From assembly GCF_900141935.1 (NCBI RefSeq), contig NZ_FQYX01000015.1, positions 1-64,000 of the forward strand: 64,000 nucleotides of DNA, read 5' to 3'. The stretch is from Arenibacter nanhaiticus (GTDB lineage: Bacteria; Bacteroidota; Bacteroidia; Flavobacteriales; Flavobacteriaceae). Position numbers and translations under genes: made by a program. This document shows positions 39,509 to 49,382 of this stretch, piece after piece (the first letter of the stretch is position 1; each line of letters begins with the position of its first letter). The notes beneath the pieces were generated by a model. The model saw only the letters and a program-made list of their open reading frames with translations, ran no database searches and had not been told where the DNA came from.

Positions 39509-40291
39509 ATGAATATACTCGATAAAATAGTCATTGACAAACGCAAGGAAGTAGCCTTAAAAAAATCTATCATTCCTATTTCACAATTGGAAAATTCCGT
39601 GCTTTTTGATCGTCCTACCGTTTCCTTGGCACAAGCCCTAAGAAACAGCAGCAGCGGTATCATTGCAGAACACAAGCGCAGGTCGCCCTCTAAAGCTGTC
39701 ATCAACCAAAACAGCAGTGTGAGCGAGGTAGCCGTAGGCTACGAGCATGCCGGGGTATGCGGCATGTCGGTATTAACCGATGGTAAGTACTTTGGAGGTT
39801 CTTTGGACGATTTGCTTCTTGCACGAGCATCGGTACAACTCCCTCTTCTTAGAAAAGAATTTATTATAGACGAATATCAGATCATAGAAGCAAAGGCTTA
39901 TGGGGCCGATGTAATTTTACTGATAGCCGCAATTCTGAGCAGGGAAGAAATAAAAGCCTATTCAGAATTGGCCAAGCAATTGCAGCTCGACGTATTGTTA
40001 GAGGTGCATAATGAGGAGGAACTTTACAAGTCTATTATGCCTAGCATAGATATGTTAGGGGTAAATAATAGAAACTTAAAGACCTTTGAGCTTAGTTTAG
40101 AAACCAGCAAAACACTTTCTCGGTTAATCCCCAACGATTTTGTAAGGGTTTCCGAAAGCGGCATTAGCAATATAGCCGCCATTAAAGAATTACAACCTTA
40201 TGGGTACCAAGGCTTTTTGATTGGGGAGAATTTTATGAAAACCGATGCTCCTGGACAAAGTGCTACTGACTTTATAAATAAATTAAAGTGA
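39509..40291 (+). CDS. trpC: Indole-3-glycerol phosphate synthase
   Basis: A 260-residue TIM-barrel enzyme that closes the indole ring. Seen are IIAEHKRRSPSKAVINQ near 48-64 (active-site Lys and Ser), VLTDGKYFGGSLDDL near 91, RKEFIIDEYQIIEAKAYGAD near 112, and VNNRNLKTFELSLETS near 184. It ends in the ATG of trpF (TGATG overlap). Confidence 0.96.
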   Translation: MNILDKIVIDKRKEVALKKSIIPISQLENSVLFDRPTVSLAQALRNSSSGIIAEHKRRSPSKAVINQNSSVSEVAVGYEHAGVCGMSVLTDGKYFGGSLDDLLLARASVQLPLLRKEFIIDEYQIIEAKAYGADVILLIAAILSREEIKAYSELAKQLQLDVLLEVHNEEELYKSIMPSIDMLGVNNRNLKTFELSLETSKTLSRLIPNDFVRVSESGISNIAAIKELQPYGYQGFLIGENFMKTDAPGQSATDFINKLK

Positions 40292-40911
40292 TGAAACTCA
40301 AAGTATGCGGAATGAAATACCATGATAATATGTTGGCTGTCGCAAATTTACAGCCCGATTACATGGGGTATATATTTTGGGAACCTTCTTCCCGTTATTT
40401 TAATGGCAGCATGCCGAAGATCCCTGACAATATTAAAAAAGTAGGTGTTTTTGTCGACGCCTCCCTTGCCGATATTAGAAAAACTATTGCAACCTATGAC
40501 CTACAGGCAGTACAGTTGCACGGGAAAGAATCGCCAGATTTTTGTAAAGCTTTAAGCGCTACAGCCCTGGGGATCGAAATCATAAAGGTATTTTCTATTA
40601 AAGACGATTTCGATTTTCAAATGTTAACTCCCTACGAAAAGGTATGCGATTACTTTTTATTCGATACCAAGGGGAAACTTCCTGGGGGAAACGGTTATAC
40701 TTTTAGCTGGGAGGTATTACAAGACTACCCTTCGACCAAACCTTACTTTTTAAGTGGTGGTATTGGACTAGAAGAAGCCGACAAGGTGGCCGATTTCCTA
40801 AACCGGCCTGAATCTGAATATTGCTACGCCATTGACGTAAACAGCAAATTCGAAATTAAACCTGGCGAAAAGGACATAGCCCTTTTAAAAGCATTTAAGC
40901 AAAAAATATAA
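40291..40911 (+). CDS. trpF: Phosphoribosylanthranilate isomerase
   Basis: A 206-residue TIM-barrel isomerase. The start MKLKVCGMKY contains the conserved KVCGM catalytic Cys, and YMGYIFWEPSSRYF follows near 29. Later LFDTKGKLPGGNGYTFSWEV carries the catalytic Asp near 128. I use the ATG overlapping the trpC stop; a GTG one codon earlier would only add Met. Tight coupling with trpC is obvious from the overlap. Confidence 0.95.
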   Translation: MKLKVCGMKYHDNMLAVANLQPDYMGYIFWEPSSRYFNGSMPKIPDNIKKVGVFVDASLADIRKTIATYDLQAVQLHGKESPDFCKALSATALGIEIIKVFSIKDDFDFQMLTPYEKVCDYFLFDTKGKLPGGNGYTFSWEVLQDYPSTKPYFLSGGIGLEEADKVADFLNRPESEYCYAIDVNSKFEIKPGEKDIALLKAFKQKI

Positions 40912-40977
40912 AAAAGACCTCCCTGCTTTGGCCATCGTTATTGGCTAATAAAGTATAGGGATAAAACACTTTAAAGA

Positions 40978-42159
40978 ATGAATTATAACGTAGACGAGAA
41001 AGGATATTACGGTGAATTTGGCGGAGCCTTTATTCCCGAAATGTTGTACCCCAATGTAGAGAACCTCAGACAGCAGTATTTAAAGGTTATGGCAGACCCT
41101 ACATTTATAGCTGAATTTGACCAACTATTAAAAGATTATGTAGGCAGGCCTTCTCCCCTATATTTTGCCAAACGCCTTTCGGAAAAATACAACACCAAAA
41201 TATACTTAAAACGCGAAGACCTTAACCATACTGGGGCTCATAAGGTAAACAATACCATTGGGCAGATATTAATGGCCAAACGTTTAGGCAAGACCAGAAT
41301 TATTGCAGAGACCGGCGCCGGGCAGCACGGTGTGGCCACCGCTACGGTTTGTGCCCTTATGGGAATGGCATGTATCGTGTATATGGGTGAAATTGATATT
41401 GCCCGCCAAGCCCCCAATGTTGCTCGAATGAAAATGTTGGGGGCCGAAGTACGGCCTGCACTTTCTGGGAGCAGGACCCTAAAGGATGCGACCAATGAAG
41501 CCATTCGCGATTGGATCAATAATCCGGTAGACACCCATTACATTATAGGTTCTGCCATTGGCCCGCACCCCTACCCCGATATGGTGACCAGGTTTCAGTC
41601 GATTATCTCCGAAGAAATAAAATGGCAGTTAAAAGAAAAGGAAGGCAAGGAAAATCCGCATTACGTGGTAGCCTGTATTGGTGGTGGTAGTAATGCTGCC
41701 GGTACCTTCTATCATTTTTTACACGAAAAGGAAGTTGGCATCATTGCAGTTGAAGCGGCCGGAAAAGGTGTTGATACTGGAGAAAGTGCCGCCACATCGG
41801 TATTGGGCAAAGAAGGAATTATCCACGGTTGTAAAACCCTATTAATGCAGACTCAAGATGGTCAAATCACGGAACCTTATTCTATTTCTGCTGGCTTAGA
41901 CTATCCTGGAGTTGGCCCAATGCATGCCCATTTGTACAAAACAGGACGGGCAGAATTTATTGCAGTAACCGATGATCAGGCGATGCAGGCCGGAATGCAA
42001 CTCTCCAAATTAGAAGGAATTATTCCAGCCATAGAATCATCGCACGCCTTTGCTGTTTTAGAAACAAAAAATTTTAAACCAGATGATGTGGTCGTTATAA
42101 ACCTATCGGGTCGTGGCGATAAAGATTTAGGAACCTATATCGATTATTTTAAACTATAG
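40978..42159 (+). CDS. trpB: Tryptophan synthase beta chain
   Basis: A 393-residue PLP enzyme that joins indole and serine. The PLP lysine is in [19 protein letters not shown] near residue 88. [17 protein letters not shown] is near 114, the phosphate-binding glycine loop [15 protein letters not shown] near 230, and [15 protein letters not shown] near 305. It forms the alpha2beta2 complex with the next gene. Confidence 0.97.
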   Translation: MNYNVDEKGYYGEFGGAFIPEMLYPNVENLRQQYLKVMADPTFIAEFDQLLKDYVGRPSPLYFAKRLSEKYNTKIYLKREDLNHTGAHKVNNTIGQILMAKRLGKTRIIAETGAGQHGVATATVCALMGMACIVYMGEIDIARQAPNVARMKMLGAEVRPALSGSRTLKDATNEAIRDWINNPVDTHYIIGSAIGPHPYPDMVTRFQSIISEEIKWQLKEKEGKENPHYVVACIGGGSNAAGTFYHFLHEKEVGIIAVEAAGKGVDTGESAATSVLGKEGIIHGCKTLLMQTQDGQITEPYSISAGLDYPGVGPMHAHLYKTGRAEFIAVTDDQAMQAGMQLSKLEGIIPAIESSHAFAVLETKNFKPDDVVVINLSGRGDKDLGTYIDYFKL

Positions 42160-42228
42160 ATTGGAAGGATAAACAGGGAAATAAGCTTATTTCTTTGATT
42201 ATCCCCCAACGATACTATATCCAAAAAG

Positions 42229-43002
42229 ATGAACAGAATAAATCAAAAATTACAAGAGGACAAAAAATTATTGTCTATATATTTTACTGCTGGATACCCT
42301 GCTTTAAACGATACCGTAAAAATCATTCAAGATCTCGAAAAAAACGGGGTCGATATGATAGAGATAGGATTGCCCTTTAGCGACCCTTTGGCCGATGGCC
42401 CAACCATACAGGCCAGTTCTACCCAAGCCTTAACAAACGGAATGACTACCGCTATTTTATTCGAACAGCTTAAAGACATCCGAAAATCGGTTCGTATTCC
42501 TTTGATCATCATGGGGTATTTTAATCCTGTTTTTCAATACGGCGTAGAAGCCTTCTGTAAAAAATGTCAGGAAATTGGGATAGACGGACTTATTTTACCC
42601 GATTTGCCATTAGATGTATATCAGGACCAATACCAGGATATTTTCAAAAAATACGGCCTTGCCAATATCTTTCTAATAACCCCACAGACCAGTGACGAGC
42701 GTATTCTAAAAATAGATGCTGCCTCGGACGGATTTATTTATATGGTCAGTTCTGCCAGCGTTACCGGATCACAGGATGGTTTTGGAAACACTCAAGAACG
42801 GTATTTCCAAAGAATTGCCGATATGCAATTAAAAAACCCTCAGATTATCGGGTTTGGAATCAGTGATGCCGAAACTTTTCAACAAGCAACCAAAACATCC
42901 CAAGGGGCTATTATAGGTTCGGCTTTTGTCAAGCATCTCACCAACCAAGGTGTAGAAAAGATTCCAGATTTTATAGAGGGAATTCTAACGGTCAAACAAT
43001 AA
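42229..43002 (+). CDS. trpA: Tryptophan synthase alpha chain
   Basis: A 257-residue TIM-barrel enzyme that splits indole-3-glycerol phosphate. The catalytic Glu is in MIEIGLPFSDPLADGPTIQ near 44-62, which also holds the catalytic Asp. GYFNPVFQYGVEAFC is near 98 and SSASVTGSQDGF near 176, matching the phosphate-loop region. Last gene of the trp operon; no strong terminator is visible after it. Confidence 0.96.
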   Translation: MNRINQKLQEDKKLLSIYFTAGYPALNDTVKIIQDLEKNGVDMIEIGLPFSDPLADGPTIQASSTQALTNGMTTAILFEQLKDIRKSVRIPLIIMGYFNPVFQYGVEAFCKKCQEIGIDGLILPDLPLDVYQDQYQDIFKKYGLANIFLITPQTSDERILKIDAASDGFIYMVSSASVTGSQDGFGNTQERYFQRIADMQLKNPQIIGFGISDAETFQQATKTSQGAIIGSAFVKHLTNQGVEKIPDFIEGILTVKQ

Positions 43003-43332
43003 GGGCTTCTATTGAAGTTTGCTGCTACTTACCTTATTTAACATTCTCTAACAAAGGTTTTAAAGATCATTAACCGAAATATTGACTGTTTTTTTTTACG
43101 TTATAGATGAACCTAAAAACATAAAATATATGGGAATAATAAGAGAAAACAGGAAATTTAAAAGAAAAGTAACACAAGAGAATCCTACAAACCCTACTGG
43201 TAAGACTAACATTGAAACCAATAAAATAAATTTCGATGAAGACACCATAAAAAAACAACAGAACAAAAAATAGGGAGTACCATTATAGATAGAAGGTCTA
43301 TTTTCAAAGGGTGCAAGCTTGCTCTTCATAAT
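43003..43332. other. Spacer after trpA with one uncertain small ORF
   Basis: About 330 AT-rich bases between the convergent ends of trpA and the glycosylase gene. It holds one doubtful small ORF (43130-43273) and no clear terminator for either neighbour. Confidence 0.4.
43130..43273 (+). CDS. Hypothetical small basic protein
   Basis: A possible 47-residue protein starting MGIIRENRKFKRKVTQEN and ending in Lys/Gln-rich NKK. It is very polar, has no membrane segment and no family I recognise. No good promoter box or ribosome site supports it, and the A-rich composition could produce such an ORF by chance. Upstream in-frame starts at 43082 are less likely. Listed only because the frame is clean and otherwise unexplained. 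Confidence 0.25.
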   Translation: MGIIRENRKFKRKVTQENPTNPTGKTNIETNKINFDEDTIKKQQNKK

Positions 43333-44064
43333 TTAGAAAAAGGCCTTGTACTGCAACGCCCGGAAATCGATTGTATTGAGTTCCGGGTGTTGTTTTTTCA
43401 TTTCCTTATACGCCTTTAAACTCCCCACTGCCCTATTGGCCGCTCCGGACGGAGCTATCAAGGACACGGTTTTAATTTGCCTCGTATTAATTTCTGTTAA
43501 AGGGTAAACCAATGGTTGTCGCTTCCTAGGACTCCCGGTATCCCAGGCATTTGTAATTGGCAAGTCGAATTCATGGATACGGGGAACATTATTAGACAAT
43601 AATCTTAATCGCAATCCATGTTCTTTTAAATGTCTTCTAAAGAAATATTCAGGTCCATTTTTACTATTCCCCCCAGTAAATAAAAGGGTATTTACATTGG
43701 GATATTTTCGGAGGTACCCCAATAAATTCCGCAATTGGATGTTTTCCATACCAACATCAGAGGAACCCATCTTAGTTCTTTCTGCGCTTGCTACAATATC
43801 ACAGATTCCAATTTTACGTTGCCTCAAAAAATCGATCCTTTGTTGAACCGCTTCCTCAGTTGTTTCAAACTTTAAATTCAGCTTAAAAATCCCATTTAAT
43901 ATAGGCCATAATTGCCCGTCCCTACTTCCGTAACAAAAATCGACATCGCCTTCCTTTAAATCGCCGATGGTAAACCTTGGTGGCGGTAGTGTACCTACAA
44001 TTAATTTAGTCGCCTCTTTAAATAAAAAAGGTTCATATGGATGGGTATGTAAAAAAGGAACCAT
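43333..44064 (-). CDS. Uracil-DNA glycosylase superfamily protein
   Basis: A 243-residue protein with features of the uracil/mismatch DNA glycosylase fold. IVGTLPPPRF near residues 22-31 fits the first catalytic loop (the G-x-x-P-x pattern). YGSRDGQLWPILNGIF near 45-60 matches the FWPL-type motif found in Mug-like proteins. GICDIVASAERTKMGSSD is near 94 and LIAPSGAANRA near 203, where the second catalytic loop S-P-x is expected. The usual active Asn/Asp is not obvious. It probably acts in base-excision repair; the substrate is unknown. It follows pyc by 14 bp on the same strand. Confidence 0.7.
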   Translation of the reverse strand: MVPFLHTHPYEPFLFKEATKLIVGTLPPPRFTIGDLKEGDVDFCYGSRDGQLWPILNGIFKLNLKFETTEEAVQQRIDFLRQRKIGICDIVASAERTKMGSSDVGMENIQLRNLLGYLRKYPNVNTLLFTGGNSKNGPEYFFRRHLKEHGLRLRLLSNNVPRIHEFDLPITNAWDTGSPRKRQPLVYPLTEINTRQIKTVSLIAPSGAANRAVGSLKAYKEMKKQHPELNTIDFRALQYKAFF

Positions 44065-44078
44065 GGGTAGTTTTCAGT

Positions 44079-47000
44079 TTATTTTAAGACCAGTACCAAA
44101 TCTTCGGAGTTTACCAAGGCCCCGCCTTTTAACTGTATTTTATCTACTATTCCGGCTTCGGATGCCGTTACGGTAGTCTCCATTTTCATAGCTTCTATTA
44201 CAAATAAGGGTTGATTTCTTTTCACCTCTTCTCCCCTTTTTACCAATACCGAAGAAAGCATTCCTTGTAAAGGGGCGCCAACTTCTTTAGAATTGGACGT
44301 ATCTGCTTTGGCATTCTCTATCTTTAATACTTTTACCGAGCGGTCTCTTATGACCACGTTACGCATTTGCCCATTGACCTTAAAGAAAACATTTACATTT
44401 CCAGAATCATCTGGTTCTCCCTTTAACATCAGGGATATCAAAACATTTTTCCCCTTATCCAATTCTACCATAATCTCCTCCCCTATATCCATCCCATAGA
44501 AGAAATTTTTGGTAGGAATACGAATTACATTTCCATATTTTAAATGATTATTATAGGCTTCTGTAAAAACTTTGGGGTACAATTTAAAGGATAAAAAATC
44601 TGTAATCATCAGTTCGCGTCCCATCCCGTGATTAAAATTCCGCTTAAAGGCTGCAAATTCCTTTTCAAAATTGATGGCTTCTAAATGTGCATTAGGCCTT
44701 TCGGAATACGACTTTTGATCTTTGAGGACAAGTTTTTTTATATTTTCCGGGAATCCGCCTACGGGCTGTCCCAAATCTCCTTTAAAGAATCCTATCACCG
44801 ATTGCGGAAACGAAATAGCATCTCCCTTTTCCAAGACATCGGCAACCGTTAAGTTATTACTGATCATGTATTGGGCCATATCGCCGACCACTTTTGAGCT
44901 AGGTGTTACTTTGATAATATTACCGAACAATGTATTGACTTCTCCATACATTTTAGTCACTTCGGGAAACTTGTCTTCCAACCCCAAGGCTATGGCCTGT
45001 CCTTTTAGGTTGGAATATTGGCCACCTGGAATTTCATGTTTATACACCTCTCCAGTACCCGCCTTTAAGCCAGACTCAAAGGGGTAGTAATACTTCCGAA
45101 CAGCTTCCCAATAATTAGAATACTCTGCCAATTTATCGGTATCGAACCTATTTTCACGCTCGTGAAACCTCAGCATTTCTACCATAGAATTAAAATTTGG
45201 CTGTGCCGTTAATCCGGATAGTCCTCCTAAGGCCACATCGACCACATCGACACCTGCTTCTATTGCTTTTAAATAGGTTGCCGATTGTATGGAGGAGGTA
45301 TCGTGGGTATGCAAGTGAATAGGAATATTTATTTCGGCTTTTAATGCCGATATCAATTCATAGGCCGCATATGGTTTTAACAGGCCTGCCATATCCTTGA
45401 CCCCCAAAATATGAGCTCCCGAATTTTCGATATCCTTGGCCAAGCGCAGGTAATACTTTAAATCGTATTTAGATTTGGAGGGGTCTAGAATATCGCCGGT
45501 GTAACAAATGGAACCTTCTGCCAGCCCGTCTGTTTTAGTACGGACATATTCTATACATGGGGCAATCGATTTCATCCAGTTCAACGAATCGAAAATCCGA
45601 AAAACATCGATACCGGCATTCCATGATTCTTCTACAAAGCGCTGGATCAGGTTATCGGGATATGCGGTATAACCGACACCGTTAGACCCTCTGATGAGCA
45701 TTTGCAATAATATATTGGGAATAGCTTTTCGAAGCAAGCTTAAGCGTTCCCATGGGTTTTCTTGTAAAAACCGCAGACAAACATCGAAGGTCGCTCCCCC
45801 CCAAACTTCCATACTAAAAACTTCTGGATGATTCTTGGCATACCCCTCGGCCACTTTTATCATATCTGCCGTTCTCATCCGTGTCGCCAACAAACTTTGG
45901 TGGGCATCGCGCATGGTAGTATCTGTAAAATGAACCTTTTTCTCTGCTTTTAGCCACTGGGAAAAATTCTCTGCCCCCAATTCCGTCAACAAATCTTTAG
46001 TTCCTTTTGGGTAGGCTTCCGTTTTTGAAAAAGCTGGTACCTTAGGCTTGGTAAATACTACGTTGGGCGTTATTTTTTTTACATCAGGATTGCCGTTTAC
46101 GATGACTTCGCCCAAATATTCCAGTAATTTATTGGCGCGATTCCTCGATTCGACAAACTCGAATAAGCTAGGTTCGTTTTTTATAAAATTCACCGTCACC
46201 TTACCTGCCCTAAAGGTGGGATGTTTCAGAATATTATCTAAAAATGCCATATTGGTCTTTACCCCTCGGATACGGAACTCGGCCAAGGCCCTGCGCATTT
46301 TTCTACAAGAGCCATCCAAAGTTCTACTTATAGCAGAAACCTTTACAAGCATAGAATCGAAAAAGGGAGAAATAGTCACTCCCTGATAAATACTTCCGGC
46401 ATCTAGTCGGATCCCTAAGCCTGAAGCGCTCCTGTAGGTAGTGACCACCCCGTAATCTGGCTTAAAATCGTTGGAAGGGTCTTCGGTAGTTATCCGGCAT
46501 TGCAGGGCAAATCCAGTTACCCGGATCGAGGCCTGGTCTTGGATTTTAATTTGCTTATCGGACAGTTTATATCCCCCAGCGATAAATAGTTGGGTCTTTA
46601 CCAGGTCTATATTGGTAATCATTTCCGTTACCGTATGCTCTACCTGTATCCTGGGGTTTACTTCTATAAAATAAATACTCCCGTCATCATCGAGCAAAAA
46701 TTCGACCGTTCCAATATTATTATAATCTACTGCCTTACAAATATCAATGGCATAGCGGTATAGCTGTTCTTTGGTTTTTTCTTCCAGCCCTACCGACGGG
46801 GCAAATTCAATTACTTTCTGATACCGCCGCTGCACGGAACAATCTCGTTCGTACAAATGCACCATATTGCCATGGGTATCGGCTACTATTTGGATTTCTA
46901 TATGTTTTGGATTGGCTACAAATTTTTCTAGGAACACCGTATCATCCCCAAAGGCGTTCAGCGACTCTCGCCTGGCAACATCGAACTCTTTTCGAAGGTC

Positions 47001-47531
47001 GTTATCGCTAAGGATCACCCTCATTCCGCGTCCACCGCCCCCCGATGCAGCTTTTAGCATCAGCGGATAACCAATCTTTGACGCTTCTAAGAGGGCGACA
47101 TCAATATTGATCAGTTCAAGTTCACTGCTGCGAATGATGGGGATATTTTTGTCTACAGCTACCTTTTTCGCCGTTATTTTATCGCCCAAGGCCTTTAAAA
47201 CAGCTACTTTAGGACCTATAAAAATAATTCCATTGTCCTCACATTTTTCTGCAAATTTTGGGTTTTCAGACAAAAACCCATATCCAGGATGTATGGCATC
47301 TACCTTATTTTCTTTTGCCACTTGAATAAGGTTGTCCATATCCAAATACGGTTTTAATGGCTCATGATCCTCTCCTATTTGGTAACTTTCATCGGCCTTA
47401 TAGCGATGCAGTGAATAGCGGTCTTCATAGGTATATACCCCCACTGTTTTTATTCCTATTTCTACACAAGCTCTAAAAATCCGAATAGCTATTTCTCCTC
47501 TGTTTGCAACTAAAACCTTTTTGATATTCAC
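44079..47531 (-). CDS. pyc: Pyruvate carboxylase
   Basis: A 1150-residue biotin enzyme that makes oxaloacetate from pyruvate and bicarbonate, refilling the TCA cycle. Domains run in order: biotin carboxylase with ATP-grasp (KAASGGGGRGMRVI near 160, EVNPRIQVEHTVTE near 290), then carboxyltransferase (FTDTTMRDAHQSLLATRMRT near 540, metal-site LHTHDTSS near 745). The biotinyl domain ends the protein with the biotin-accepting Lys in VIEAMKMETTV near 1115. All parts of the single-chain enzyme are present. The biotin ligase that should load it is at 58507-59238. Confidence 0.97.
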   Translation of the reverse strand: MNIKKVLVANRGEIAIRIFRACVEIGIKTVGVYTYEDRYSLHRYKADESYQIGEDHEPLKPYLDMDNLIQVAKENKVDAIHPGYGFLSENPKFAEKCEDNGIIFIGPKVAVLKALGDKITAKKVAVDKNIPIIRSSELELINIDVALLEASKIGYPLMLKAASGGGGRGMRVILSDNDLRKEFDVARRESLNAFGDDTVFLEKFVANPKHIEIQIVADTHGNMVHLYERDCSVQRRYQKVIEFAPSVGLEEKTKEQLYRYAIDICKAVDYNNIGTVEFLLDDDGSIYFIEVNPRIQVEHTVTEMITNIDLVKTQLFIAGGYKLSDKQIKIQDQASIRVTGFALQCRITTEDPSNDFKPDYGVVTTYRSASGLGIRLDAGSIYQGVTISPFFDSMLVKVSAISRTLDGSCRKMRRALAEFRIRGVKTNMAFLDNILKHPTFRAGKVTVNFIKNEPSLFEFVESRNRANKLLEYLGEVIVNGNPDVKKITPNVVFTKPKVPAFSKTEAYPKGTKDLLTELGAENFSQWLKAEKKVHFTDTTMRDAHQSLLATRMRTADMIKVAEGYAKNHPEVFSMEVWGGATFDVCLRFLQENPWERLSLLRKAIPNILLQMLIRGSNGVGYTAYPDNLIQRFVEESWNAGIDVFRIFDSLNWMKSIAPCIEYVRTKTDGLAEGSICYTGDILDPSKSKYDLKYYLRLAKDIENSGAHILGVKDMAGLLKPYAAYELISALKAEINIPIHLHTHDTSSIQSATYLKAIEAGVDVVDVALGGLSGLTAQPNFNSMVEMLRFHERENRFDTDKLAEYSNYWEAVRKYYYPFESGLKAGTGEVYKHEIPGGQYSNLKGQAIALGLEDKFPEVTKMYGEVNTLFGNIIKVTPSSKVVGDMAQYMISNNLTVADVLEKGDAISFPQSVIGFFKGDLGQPVGGFPENIKKLVLKDQKSYSERPNAHLEAINFEKEFAAFKRNFNHGMGRELMITDFLSFKLYPKVFTEAYNNHLKYGNVIRIPTKNFFYGMDIGEEIMVELDKGKNVLISLMLKGEPDDSGNVNVFFKVNGQMRNVVIRDRSVKVLKIENAKADTSNSKEVGAPLQGMLSSVLVKRGEEVKRNQPLFVIEAMKMETTVTASEAGIVDKIQLKGGALVNSEDLVLVLK

Positions 47532-47842
47532 GCTTATAAGTTTTTATTATAAATTCCGTTTTTGCTGGGCAGGACCAAAAACATTTATAATTTATACATT
47601 TTCATCCAACCAAGAGCCTTTCTAAAGCTACATTTTTTTATTTAAGAGGTTTTATATCAACGTTCAAGCTTCTTTAATGCCCGACAAAAGGCGATCTATC
47701 GCCTACTTAAGAATATCGGTATGGCTCAAAACCAGTTCTGTCCTAAATACTAATTCTGTTCATTTTTTCCATTGATGAAATGCGGAGCATTCAGGAATTC
47801 CTTTAAAAAACAATAGACAAGCCATGAATAAAAAACGAACTA

Positions 47843-47902
47843 GGCTCCTCCAGCCAAAGGTACAGTGTACCTTTGGCTGGAGGAGCCAGCCGTAGCGTTG
47901 GC
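47843..47902 (-). repeat. Palindromic element, copy C
   Basis: Read on the minus strand it starts GCCAACGC, continues GCTGGC and runs into a perfect palindrome. The palindrome has 22-bp arms (47843-47864 and 47866-47887) around one base. Such a structure would make an exceptionally stable cruciform or RNA hairpin. It lies head to head with copy D. Confidence 0.75.
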
Positions 47903-48018
47903 CTTTCTTGCGAAATGATTCATTCAGAATATTTTTTTGTCAGCACCTAAATTTTAGGAACTCGCTTTTGAAAAACAGCTAAATAAGATAATTCGTTTAG
48001 CTCAGACAGCCTAAAATC

Positions 48019-48067
48019 GCCAACGCGCAAGCTGGCCTCTTCACTAAAATAGTCCACTGGACTATTT
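48019..48067 (+). repeat. Palindromic element, copy D
   Basis: Starts GCCAACGC-N4-GCTGGC like copy C, then a similar pyrimidine stretch, and ends with a perfect palindrome of 10-bp arms (48047-48056 and 48058-48067) around one C. The palindrome sequence is unrelated to that of copy C except for the central CACTG/ACTG bases. Confidence 0.65.
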
Positions 48068-48317
48068 CTTAACGTTCGATCCTCATTCAAATTTTACGAT
48101 AAATTTTCGATAGGCCAGAGAAAAATAAAACCTTTAAAAAGACCCCCATATCGTCAAAAATCTTTTAAAATACAGATATATAAAGTGTATGCAAAGATTG
48201 GCTCAAATCGTTTAGGACGCTATTGGCTAAAAACCATAAAACTTCTTTTGAATCGATTTAAAACTTGACAATGCCTTTTAAAAATTATACCTTAAAGAAA
48301 AATTTAAAAACCGAAAA

Positions 48318-48446
48318 ATGGGAAAAGGCGATAAAAAATCGAAAAGAGGCAAGATTATTAATAAAACCTATGGAACAAGGCGAAAACGAAAGTTAAAAAG
48401 AAAGCCTTCTATAGAAGAAAAGATAAGTGTAGGCAAAAAAAAATAA
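48318..48446 (+). CDS. 30S ribosomal protein THX
   Basis: A 42-residue very basic peptide: MGKGDKKSKRGKIINKTYGT with RRKRKLKRK after it. The opening MGKGDKKxKRGKI and the Y/F-G-x-xRxRK part match the THX (bTHX, S31) family, which sits at the top of the 30S head. Bacteroidota members often carry a short C-terminal extension, here about 15 residues ending SVGKKK. It was found by reading the sequence; it is shorter than usual gene-call limits. Confidence 0.88.
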   Translation: MGKGDKKSKRGKIINKTYGTRRKRKLKRKPSIEEKISVGKKK

Positions 48447-48467
48447 GCCTCTGAGAAGAGGCTTATT
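48442..48467. terminator. Bidirectional terminator between THX gene and yaaA
   Basis: AATAAGCCTCT (48442-48452), loop GAGA, AGAGGCTTATT (48457-48467): perfect 11-bp stem overlapping the THX stop codon. It ends 24 bp before the end of the convergent yaaA gene. A-runs and T-rich flanks allow action both ways. Confidence 0.85.
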
Positions 48468-48490
48468 CTAATATGTATAAAATTTTGTTA

Positions 48491-49252
48491 CTACCTGATA
48501 AATACGGGCTGATGCTCCTTTAAGGTATGTTCCTTACTGAACATATAGCCGTCACGGTCAAAAGCACGTATATCATCCAAAGTTGCGGCTTCGGTATCTA
48601 AAATATACCTTGCCATGGTACCCCGTGCCTTTTTAGCATAAAAACTAATAATCTTTAAGTGATCGTTTTTCCACTCTTTAAAAACCGGGCTTATGACGGT
48701 CGCTTGTAAGGCCTTTGTATCTACGGCACTAAAATACTCGTTACTGGCCAAGTTTACCAACAATTCTCCTTCTTCCATTTCGGAATTCAATTGGGCTGTT
48801 AGCGGTGTTTTCCAAAACTCGTATAAATTCTTCTTCCTTCCTACTTTTAATTGGGTTCCCATTTCCAATCGATATGCCTGTATTAAATCTAAAGGTTTTA
48901 ACACCCCGTACAAGCCCGACAGTATCCTAAGGGTTCCCTGTAGCCTTTCCAATGCCGAACTCGGTATACTATAGGCATCCAATCCTTGGTATACATCTCC
49001 ATTAAAAGCATATACCGCTGCCCTAGCGTTTTCTGGCGTAAAGGGAGTAGAAAACTCTTGATTCCTTTCCCAGTTCAATTGCGCCAAATTGTCCGAAATC
49101 CCCATAAGAGCTGATAGATCTTTGGGCTTTTTTTTGGCAAGCACCTTATTTAGTTCTGCTGCTTGTTCTAAAAAAACTGGCAGGGAATAGTCTTCTGTGG
49201 GTACCGTGCTTTTTAAATCTAACGACTTTGCAGGCGAAATTACTATTTTCAT
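48491..49252 (-). CDS. yaaA: Peroxide stress protein YaaA (UPF0246)
   Basis: A 253-residue DUF328/UPF0246 protein. The typical start MKIVISPAKSLDL and AAVYAFNGDVYQGLDA near 83, RILSGLYGVLKPLDLIQAYR near 108 and NLASNEYFSAVD near 168 are clear. In Escherichia coli it lowers free iron and protects DNA during peroxide stress, and it can bind DNA. It is a single gene with its own transcription start. Confidence 0.94.
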   Translation of the reverse strand: MKIVISPAKSLDLKSTVPTEDYSLPVFLEQAAELNKVLAKKKPKDLSALMGISDNLAQLNWERNQEFSTPFTPENARAAVYAFNGDVYQGLDAYSIPSSALERLQGTLRILSGLYGVLKPLDLIQAYRLEMGTQLKVGRKKNLYEFWKTPLTAQLNSEMEEGELLVNLASNEYFSAVDTKALQATVISPVFKEWKNDHLKIISFYAKKARGTMARYILDTEAATLDDIRAFDRDGYMFSKEHTLKEHQPVFIR

Positions 49253-49382
49253 TCTAATGCTTATCTACTGTATTAAATCTTATATACCGTTGTTGATCCA
49301 AAACGATACCCAAAAATAACTTTCAAAATTCAGATTTCCCAGAAACCACCACTGTAATTATCGATACAGAAATCAATTAAAT

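Larger units (their letters stand above)
47532..48317. other. Noncoding island between pyc and the THX gene
   Basis: About 790 bases without a credible gene. It contains two palindromic elements in opposite orientation (47843-47902 and 48019-48067). Around them the DNA is AT-rich and without conserved frames. The pyc promoter should be near 47535-47580, but no TAnnTTTG box is visible there. Confidence 0.6.
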
